A DNA stretch of 59,449 bases from an uncultured Saprospiraceae bacterium (lineage in GTDB: Bacteria; Bacteroidota; Bacteroidia; Chitinophagales; Saprospiraceae), in contig CALFWO010000035.1 of the NCBI GenBank assembly GCA_937928045.1, forward strand, positions 1 to 59,449. Reading direction: 5' to 3'. A program made the translations under genes and the position numbers. Below the pieces are notes generated by a model, which ran no database searches, had not been told where the DNA came from, and was given only the letters and a program-made list of their open reading frames with translations. Of the stretch, positions 52,950-59,449 are shown piece after piece (position 1 is the first letter of the stretch; every line of letters starts with the position of its first letter).

Positions 52950-54509
52950 TTATTGTTTAACAATTTTCTTAACGATAGAATTGCCTTTATTGTCTATGAT
53001 TTCCAACAAATACATTCCAGTTGACAATTCGGAAACATCTATGCTGTTTCCTTCGAAAGAGACTGAGAATAGCGTATGGCCTTGTAAATCATAGATATTA
53101 ATTTTCTCGAAATTGAACTCTCGATTATAGTCTAAAGAAATCAGACCTTTTGTTGGATTTGGAAAAAGAATAATATTGTCTAAATCTTTGGTTAACTGTA
53201 ATTCATCAAAAGTGCCGACTGTCACATAATTACAATCATCCATAATACATCCATTCTCATCCACCTTAACCAACCAGCTATCAAAATCTCTCCTCATTTC
53301 ATTATCGTTGTTCAAATAATACAAGCTTGCTGCACCGCCACAAGAAATCGAACCGTCTGCTAGTTCTTGTGTATACATAAAAAAAGCATCCAACTTCTGA
53401 TCCAAACCTGGTTCGTATTCAAAGAAGCGTTCCCACAAAATTTCTCCATCTCCAGAAAAAAGTCCCAAGTATGGAATGGTCACTACATTTTCGTCCACAA
53501 TATCAATACGATCAGGAAAATATCCCGTCACTAAGACATTGTCATTCGCTGTAACATCGACATCCAATATATTGACTGTTTTCCAATTAATATTATCAGC
53601 AAATTCATGCTTCCACATTATTTCGCCGCTAGTCGCATCCACGCGCCACAATTCCTTATCTCCCCACTGCTCACTACCTCCGGGAATTAAAAAATCTCCA
53701 TTACTAAATACATCTATTGCCATTCTTTCGGACATAGAGTCATCAATTGCATCACTTTCCCATTCCGTAAAGTTTTCTAAATCATTTGCAAAAGTGTAGA
53801 CGTAAAGTCTCTTTTCGCGAAAACTTGAATTAGGAGATACATATTCAATTGCTCGATGAATAAAATGCAGGTTTTGATCAATCCCAATACAGGCATCAGA
53901 AATACTTCCTCCTATCCCAATTCCATATTCAAATGATGTATCTACTTTTCCAAATTCTAAAGAGATTTTAGAAATACAGGCAAAAATTTCTTCATCAGCT
54001 ACTACACCATGAACAAGTTGACCGTAGATAATAACCTTCCCGTCAATCAACTTTGGTATTACGCCTATCGGGAGAATTTCGTCTGCATTGAATTCTTCAC
54101 TTGACATCTCGATAAAATCAATTTGATCACCGTCTAAACTGTAAATATTAAAATAAACGGCACTGCGGTTTATCCTTTCAAAACCAACTTGAATTACACT
54201 GTCACCTGAAAAAATCAAATTCGATTTCCATAAAACATTAAAATCCGGAGTTCTTACACTCCAAACCTCATCACCATTTGCATCAATTTCCGATAGAATA
54301 CCGGCAAATCCAGTTTCATTGTCGTATTTAGAACTCATTGATAAAAACAGTCTTCCATTATATTCCTGAGCTTCAGAAATTCTTTCAAAGGAATGATCAT
54401 TGAGGTCTTTGATATGGGAATAGATTTGGGCAAACGCATCTATTGGTAACAACAAAATAATTGTTGTTACCAATAGATGACTTAAATTAATAAATGAGTT
54501 CGTTTTCAT
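52950..54509 (-). CDS. Secreted T9SS protein with propeller-like repeats
   Basis: 519 residues. The signal peptide (HLLVTTIILLLPIDAFAQ) is encoded by a perfect hairpin. The middle resembles PQQ/WD-type repeats (NGRLFLSMSSKYDNETGFAGILSEIDANGDEVW, GDGEILWERFFEY, GEIMWKHEF), suggesting a beta-propeller. The last 75 residues are a T9SS sorting domain (LFPNPTKGLISLDY, INIYDLQGHTLFSV, LSTGMYLLEI, IVKKIVKQ). Likely surface or secreted; ligand unknown. Same strand as the next T9SS gene. Confidence 0.82.
   Translation of the reverse strand: MKTNSFINLSHLLVTTIILLLPIDAFAQIYSHIKDLNDHSFERISEAQEYNGRLFLSMSSKYDNETGFAGILSEIDANGDEVWSVRTPDFNVLWKSNLIFSGDSVIQVGFERINRSAVYFNIYSLDGDQIDFIEMSSEEFNADEILPIGVIPKLIDGKVIIYGQLVHGVVADEEIFACISKISLEFGKVDTSFEYGIGIGGSISDACIGIDQNLHFIHRAIEYVSPNSSFREKRLYVYTFANDLENFTEWESDAIDDSMSERMAIDVFSNGDFLIPGGSEQWGDKELWRVDATSGEIMWKHEFADNINWKTVNILDVDVTANDNVLVTGYFPDRIDIVDENVVTIPYLGLFSGDGEILWERFFEYEPGLDQKLDAFFMYTQELADGSISCGGAASLYYLNNDNEMRRDFDSWLVKVDENGCIMDDCNYVTVGTFDELQLTKDLDNIILFPNPTKGLISLDYNREFNFEKINIYDLQGHTLFSVSFEGNSIDVSELSTGMYLLEIIDNKGNSIVKKIVKQ
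54437..54479 (-). repeat. Perfect 19-bp hairpin in a signal-peptide coding region
   Basis: CATCTATTGGTAACAACAA (54437-54455) and its exact complement TTGTTGTTACCAATAGATG (54461-54479) flank the loop AATAA. It begins 30 nt after the start codon and spells HLLVTTIILLLPIDA of the signal peptide. Confidence 0.95.
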
Positions 54510-54627
54510 TTTTAACTTACTAGAGCCGTATAAGTTTTTCTGTGTATGTGGACTTTCCTAAAAATTACACCAATAAGATGAGATTCTTTATTTGATCAAA
54601 GAAGAAAATTCAAGTTCTCACAAGTTC

Positions 54628-55704
54628 TTAATTCAAAAACATAGAAGTTGTTTCCCTTCCTGCTTTTGTGGACAACACCACATAATACTGCCCAGCCGGA
54701 AAATCATGCCCAGCTAATGACACCAAATTTTTTCCTTTGATTTGTTTTCCGGATAGAACGGTGTAGTGATTTATTCCTAGTTGATCTACTAATTCCAATG
54801 TTATCTCTTCGCTTCGATCCAAATAAAACTCGATTACTGATTGTCCCTGTGAAGGATTTGGATAGACGGATAATTGAAAATCTTGTGAAGACAATTGATT
54901 AGTTGAAGAAGGTGTTTGGTCAAAGCCTACAAAGACAACATTAGAGCCGATAGGAATGGCTAAAGTGTCAGTCTCCATCGCGTAGCCAATATCCGCAGGG
55001 TTTGAAATGAATGGCGTGGAAATGGTTTCTGGGTTGGTAAAGTCAGCACTATATTTAGTAATTCTAGCTGGCGCCCAAGATGAAATATAATAATTGCCAT
55101 CTGAGTCATCATCTATACCATCTATGGCCCCTACATTTGTTGTAACCACTTCCGAAACTGAAAAATCTGATCGATCAACAGCTCTAATTTTTGCATTAGA
55201 ACCGGCCCAACTCGTATAGAGCAATCGATCATTTGTCGCATCGTAAACGATTCCGTTTGGAGTAGTTAATGTATTCGATACTGCTACTGATGACGTAACA
55301 TTCGATAAGTCGGCGACATCTATTTCGTGAATCCTATCGTTTCCAAAATCTGTAACATACAATTTGTCGACACCGTCATTGGTCAATCCATTCAAGAATC
55401 CAGCACCGGGAATTGAAACACTCATTACTTCATCTGCTGTAGTCAAATCATAACCCTTCACAACTCCACTTCCCACGGCGAATAAGGTATTTCCCAATAT
55501 TTCTAATCCGTAAGAACCGGTAGCATTTCCAAAGAAGGAAAGCGTTCCATTACTTTCAATTACTACAATATCACCAGTCGAGACAAACCATCTATTGCCG
55601 ACGGCATCGTATTCAGCGCTTTCTGCTCCGTTTAAACTTTGCCCATGCAAATGACCTATTCCTATGACTATAAAAAGTAGTAGTGTAAAAATTACTTGTT
55701 TCAT
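54628..55704 (-). CDS. Secreted NHL-like propeller protein with T9SS sorting domain
   Basis: 358 residues. Signal peptide 1-20. The body shows NHL/SMP-30-like repeat strands (NRWFVSTGDIVVIESNG, DKLYVTDFGNDRIHEIDVADL, NDRLLYTSWAGSNAKIRAVD, GNYYISSWAPARITKYS), about five or six blades. C-terminal sorting domain: VYPNPSQGQSVIEF, LELVDQLGINHYTV, FPAGQYYVVLST. Similar architecture to the protein at 397-1554. Function unknown; exported through T9SS. Confidence 0.82.
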   Translation of the reverse strand: MKQVIFTLLLFIVIGIGHLHGQSLNGAESAEYDAVGNRWFVSTGDIVVIESNGTLSFFGNATGSYGLEILGNTLFAVGSGVVKGYDLTTADEVMSVSIPGAGFLNGLTNDGVDKLYVTDFGNDRIHEIDVADLSNVTSSVAVSNTLTTPNGIVYDATNDRLLYTSWAGSNAKIRAVDRSDFSVSEVVTTNVGAIDGIDDDSDGNYYISSWAPARITKYSADFTNPETISTPFISNPADIGYAMETDTLAIPIGSNVVFVGFDQTPSSTNQLSSQDFQLSVYPNPSQGQSVIEFYLDRSEEITLELVDQLGINHYTVLSGKQIKGKNLVSLAGHDFPAGQYYVVLSTKAGRETTSMFLN

Positions 55705-55785
55705 TATCCTTATTTTAACAACGAATGTATTATAAAATATGGATTTGAACTGAAAGGTATTTGACGAAGCGCTGTTTCCGTAGCG

Positions 55786-58026
55786 TTATTCCGATAGCAC
55801 GCTTTCTAATTTTTTCAGTGCAGCTTGGTTTTCATCGTTTTTCATAGCATCTAAAATGTCCAACTTTTCTCTCTTGGTCAAACGAAAGGTTACTGATGCT
55901 CTAGGGTTTTTCTTATTTGGCGTATATACGAACCTTACGACGTCGAAATTTTCTGGACCATATATGTCATAAATAAAACCAAGACTTTTATCCAATTCAT
56001 AATCTTGTAAGCTTAGAATTTGTCCTGCTACTCCTAGTGGATTGACCAAAGATGTGTAGAGACTTTTGTCATCGTTTTGGTCTATTTTTTCCAGTTTGTT
56101 TAAAGAAGTGATTTGAATCATGACAACTCCTGAAGTGTTTTCCAATATCCAATCTTGAAACACTTGTAAAAACCGCGTTGCAGAACCGATACCGTAGTTG
56201 TCTCTTAAACCGGCATCCATAATTTCCACGCTGGGTGCAGATGGCATGTGAACATTTGGCAAAATGTAGGGATAGGTCGCGCTCATTCTTAGCGCAGTTG
56301 TATACCTCAAATTTTGTGCATTTTGATCTTTGAAAAAGTGTCCAAAATCGACGGCATCCATTTCTACTGAACCAGGATTGCTTTGACCTATTGGAGCAGT
56401 CGTCATGTAAGATTGTCCATGAGGAGAAATCAATAATTGTCTGCCGTCATTAACGATGTAAGGTGTAATTAAAATCGAAGGGGTGATTCCCGCCTGCTCT
56501 GGTTCCTTATAAGCTGACAATGGTTTGTCTAAAACTCCTAAAGTGTTTTCGTTGAGCTGCTGCTCAAAAATATAACCTCGGTCTTTACGATAAGTTTGTC
56601 CTTCGTAATCAAATTTCAACCAAGGGAGAAAAAGATCATTAGAAACTATCGTGAAAGCCATAGAGTTCAAAAGATCTTGACTTAATTGATCAATATAAGT
56701 TAGGTCCATTGGCTGGATGGTTCCACCATTGCCTTTTTGTAAATATAATTCTCGCAAGTAAGCTGCTCCAATCATTCCTCCTGAAGCGCCGGTAATTAAA
56801 ACTGAATTAGGCGTTAACGGTTCGTCGGCAACATGATCACAATCTTGCATTACTTTCATTACCCAAACCATCGCTTTCATTCCTCCTCCGCTCACACAAT
56901 ACATGACCATCTTGGGCGGCTTATCCTTTGGGAATCGGCTCCGCCAATTGTTCAACCTTTCAATGGTACTAGCCTTGTCCGTTGCTATCAGTGTCGAATC
57001 CAATTGCTTAGTAATATTCGGATAATCATACACTGGCATTTCTTTGGTATAATCTAAACCATAAGCTTTATTGTGATGATTTAGTTCTGAAAAGGTACTC
57101 AAGTAATTAACAAATATTAGAAATATTACAGACACAGTAAGTGTCCACTGTCCGAACCAATAAATCACAGCTCCAGTAACTGCAACAACTACAGTTCCCA
57201 GAAGAAAGATACTTGTACCTGCTGGTATCCTAAAGTATGGATTGTCAATCAAGAGCCCCAAGGATACCAAAACCAACAAACCTAAAATTTGTACAACCAA
57301 GGCATTGAGGTGATTTTGCTTGAACACTTTAAGCAATAATTTAGGATCGTAATGCCCTACCGGTCTTACCAATCTTGGAATCAAAGATTCACTCAAGTAG
57401 GTGTCAACCCTCCATCTGCTTTTTCCTTTTATCAAAAATTCCATCCGCTTAGCCTTTCTACCAGAAGTCAATGGACTGAGAATTCTTTCCGCTTCTTCTT
57501 TAGGAATTTTCAAAAAACTAAAGATGTCTTTATTGGTGTAGTAGAAATAAATTGCGGAGCAAAGAATTAAACTAAAAGCTCCTGCCAAAAATGAAAAGCA
57601 ATGCATCAAGACCGTTCCCCACTCTTCGAATTCATAATACAGTTTGAATTCTATGGCGAGAAATAAATAGAGAATTATAAAAAAGATAGGCAACAAAGCA
57701 TTGTTAATACTAAACTTCGTAAAGGGCCTTTGTAGTGTTGCTAGAAATGGAAAGTGATGTGCAGTTAATAGATAAGTTGCCAGATTCCAAGTCATCATAA
57801 AAGAACCAAATCCAATACCGAGAAAATAATAACTGATAATATTGACTTCGCCGAAATATTCTGGCGTAAGAAAAAGGTACTTAATTCCGAAAATGTTTCC
57901 GAGGTTTCCAGACATCAGAAGGGCTATTAAGACCCAAGACAAAATCAATAACGGATTACTCCGTAGATGCATGAAAAGCAACTGCAGAGGAAAGGAAAAA
58001 ATTATATCATTAATCCATTTCTTCAT
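55786..58026 (-). CDS. Polytopic membrane protein with patatin-like phospholipase domain
   Basis: 746 residues. Residues 1-310 hold about seven transmembrane helices; residues 370-730 are a patatin-like domain. The oxyanion loop is CVSGGGMKA (378-385), the nucleophile is Ser415 in TGASGGMIG (G-x-S-x-G), and the catalytic Asp is in DAGLRDNYG (near 610). The family hydrolyses acyl ester bonds of phospholipids. The membrane half is not one I recognize. Its start overlaps the end of the CNNM gene by 17 bp, so both are probably translated from one transcript. Confidence 0.85.
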   Translation of the reverse strand: MKKWINDIIFSFPLQLLFMHLRSNPLLILSWVLIALLMSGNLGNIFGIKYLFLTPEYFGEVNIISYYFLGIGFGSFMMTWNLATYLLTAHHFPFLATLQRPFTKFSINNALLPIFFIILYLFLAIEFKLYYEFEEWGTVLMHCFSFLAGAFSLILCSAIYFYYTNKDIFSFLKIPKEEAERILSPLTSGRKAKRMEFLIKGKSRWRVDTYLSESLIPRLVRPVGHYDPKLLLKVFKQNHLNALVVQILGLLVLVSLGLLIDNPYFRIPAGTSIFLLGTVVVAVTGAVIYWFGQWTLTVSVIFLIFVNYLSTFSELNHHNKAYGLDYTKEMPVYDYPNITKQLDSTLIATDKASTIERLNNWRSRFPKDKPPKMVMYCVSGGGMKAMVWVMKVMQDCDHVADEPLTPNSVLITGASGGMIGAAYLRELYLQKGNGGTIQPMDLTYIDQLSQDLLNSMAFTIVSNDLFLPWLKFDYEGQTYRKDRGYIFEQQLNENTLGVLDKPLSAYKEPEQAGITPSILITPYIVNDGRQLLISPHGQSYMTTAPIGQSNPGSVEMDAVDFGHFFKDQNAQNLRYTTALRMSATYPYILPNVHMPSAPSVEIMDAGLRDNYGIGSATRFLQVFQDWILENTSGVVMIQITSLNKLEKIDQNDDKSLYTSLVNPLGVAGQILSLQDYELDKSLGFIYDIYGPENFDVVRFVYTPNKKNPRASVTFRLTKREKLDILDAMKNDENQAALKKLESVLSE

Positions 58027-59275
58027 CGGTCTCTTTGAGCTTAATTACTCGAACCGTTTCGATTTTGGTATCACTCACCAACACTAAATTGAATTGATAC
58101 CCATCGAGAACAATTTCGGCGCCTTGCTCAGGGATCGTTTGCGCGGTCATCACCAAGTATCCTGAAAGCGTAGCGTAATCTCCTTCTGGAAATTGAAGGG
58201 CTTCGTATTTGTCATTCAAGTAATCAATCTCCAATCTTCCTGCCAAGATGAATTCGTCTTCAGAGACCATTGTTTCCAATAGTTCTTCTTGATCATGTTC
58301 ATCTTCAATTTCTCCAAAAATTTCTTCTAGGATATCTTCCAAAGTTATAACTCCTGAAATGCCTCCATATTCATCGACCACACACGCAATATTGATGTGT
58401 TCTTTAATCAACATATCCATCAAGTCTCGAACTTTCATGGCCTCTGGCACAAAAGGAATATCGATCACCATGCTTTTTACCGATTTTGGTTTGGTAAAAA
58501 GTTGTTGGTGATGCACGTAGCCCAAGACATTATCGATGTCTTTGTCCGTTACTAAAATTCTAGACAACTTAGTCTCTTTAATGATTTGCTTGAGCCTATC
58601 GATATCATCATTTACATCTACATCTACAATCTCTGTTCGAGGAACCATACAGTCTCTCACTTTCACCGATCTTAGATGCAATGCTTTTCCAAACAGATCT
58701 GCATCAATCTCTTCGTCACTATCTTGAAGTCTGGTTCCTTTTATAAAGTTCTCTAAATCTAATCTTGTGATCACATTGTCGTTACCTCCTACCGGTGTTT
58801 TAAATAACAACCTTAAGAGCCAATTAGACAATCGGGTCATCAGCCAAGCCGGCGCAGCTAACAACCATTTGATGGCTTGTAAAGGATAAGCCAATCCAAA
58901 AAGCAGCGGGTTTGAAAAAAGTCGAAATAAAGTCTTGGGCAAAAACTCCCCGAAGATGAGTACCACGATTGTAATTACCAATGTACTAAAAAGTAAAAAT
59001 AAGCCGTCGTTCGGTCCAAAAAGCCTATCGTATGTCGGCTCCATCAAATTTCCCATCAAAATGGTAAATAGAACCAAGGCGATGTTGTTTCCAACAAGCA
59101 TGGTGCTCAAAAACTGAGCGGGACGTTCATACCATTTGGCCAATATTGATCCTCGCTGAGATCCCTGCATTTTTTTTAATTCCACCTCTAACTTACTTGC
59201 AGAAATAAAAGCAATCTCGGTACCTGAGAATAGCGCACTGAGTAAAAGACAAATTAAAATGGTAAAAATTAGCAT
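58010..59275 (-). CDS. CNNM / CBS-domain transporter (CorC-HlyC, hemolysin family)
   Basis: 421 residues. DUF21/CNNM membrane domain (about 1-190) with FSGTEIAFISASKLEVE and VGNNIALVLF, two CBS domains (about 200-320; VRDCMVPRTEIVDVD and VRDLMDMLIKEHINIACVVDEYGGISGVITLED), and a CorC_HlyC domain (about 330-415; VSEDEFILAGRLEID). CNNM proteins move Mg or Na ions; in Bacteroidota the GldE relative is essential for gliding, but nothing here distinguishes GldE. Overlaps the patatin gene by 17 bp. Confidence 0.9.
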   Translation of the reverse strand: MLIFTILICLLLSALFSGTEIAFISASKLEVELKKMQGSQRGSILAKWYERPAQFLSTMLVGNNIALVLFTILMGNLMEPTYDRLFGPNDGLFLLFSTLVITIVVLIFGEFLPKTLFRLFSNPLLFGLAYPLQAIKWLLAAPAWLMTRLSNWLLRLLFKTPVGGNDNVITRLDLENFIKGTRLQDSDEEIDADLFGKALHLRSVKVRDCMVPRTEIVDVDVNDDIDRLKQIIKETKLSRILVTDKDIDNVLGYVHHQQLFTKPKSVKSMVIDIPFVPEAMKVRDLMDMLIKEHINIACVVDEYGGISGVITLEDILEEIFGEIEDEHDQEELLETMVSEDEFILAGRLEIDYLNDKYEALQFPEGDYATLSGYLVMTAQTIPEQGAEIVLDGYQFNLVLVSDTKIETVRVIKLKETDEEMD

Positions 59276-59302
59276 TTATGGATTGCGGTAATGACTGTCA
59301 AA

Positions 59303-59449
59303 TTAACGATTTTCTTCATTAGTGAACCCTTCATACGGCAAACTGCCCTCCATAGTTTTCAATTTCCAGTGCGTAAAGTCCTCATCAGCTTGAAAACCGT
59401 AAGAATAAATGACTTCCTGGCCTGGTTGGGTGATTTTTACCCATTTTTC
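59303..59449 (-). CDS. C-terminal end of a probable LptC (partial)
   Basis: The last 48 codons of a minus-strand gene that runs off the right edge. The residues include QEVIYSYGFQADEDFTHWKL and TMEGSLPYEG, which resemble the C-terminal strand pattern of LptC, the periplasmic subunit of the LPS exporter; LptC often lies just upstream of a CNNM-type gene in this phylum. The stop is 28 bp before the CNNM start. Identification is tentative. Confidence 0.5.
   Translation of the reverse strand, partial: EKWVKITQPGQEVIYSYGFQADEDFTHWKLKTMEGSLPYEGFTNEENR

Overview
The window looks like chromosomal DNA of a marine or environmental Bacteroidota, most likely of the Saprospiria (Saprospiraceae/Lewinella type); the genus cannot be fixed from sequence alone. 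The clues are an AT-rich genome, several secreted proteins ending in a type IX secretion (T9SS) C-terminal sorting domain with a PNPSNG/PNPTKG motif, TAnnTTTG minus-7 promoter boxes with TTG about 20 bp upstream, a stand-alone atpD-atpC pair with a short epsilon subunit, the DUF4271-hemD pair, a DUF6089 outer membrane barrel, and little Shine-Dalgarno signal in front of genes.

Layout. 1-8 kb: a small HTH-like ORF, T9SS-exported proteins, a class III aminotransferase, a DUF1232 protein flanked by two near-identical palindromic repeats, atpDC and a family 2 glycosyltransferase. 8.3-13.5 kb: a DUF5691 / MoxR AAA+ ATPase / DUF5682 gene set, with two intergenic repeats between the last two genes and without the VWA gene that usually accompanies such sets. 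13.5-25.5 kb: scpA, a LytS/LytTR-type two-component pair, small YCII, SRPBCC and DUF2199 proteins, a tetrapyrrole-methylase-family rRNA methyltransferase, an outer membrane barrel, and a divergent pair of an AlkB-type diiron hydroxylase and its likely ferredoxin reductase. 25.5-31.4 kb: a PTPS/QueD enzyme, holB-ricT, an RRM protein and an OmpR-type two-component system. 31.4-39.6 kb: an S74 chaperone protein with a 17-residue repeat array, an apparent operon of membrane-anchored MutS homologue / DJ-1-like lipoprotein / DUF4105 protein, an XRE regulator and an immunity-like protein. 39.7-50.6 kb: dihydrolipoyl dehydrogenase, DUF4271-hemD, a Nudix hydrolase, a lectin-OmpA fusion, the large fused mutase IcmF and an RhlE-type helicase. 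50.7-59.4 kb: sulfurtransferase, SpoU methylase, thioredoxin-like protein, two T9SS proteins, a polytopic patatin, a CNNM/CBS transporter and the end of a probable lptC.

Most of the window is core chromosome. The less ordinary content is the MoxR-linked gene set, at least three families of intergenic palindromic repeats (one with five copies), a perfect 19-bp hairpin inside a signal-peptide coding region, and several unusual domain fusions. I saw no CRISPR array, transposase, rRNA or tRNA gene. Start codons were moved inward where the first possible start was a TTG ahead of a good ATG and the homologous part of the protein.
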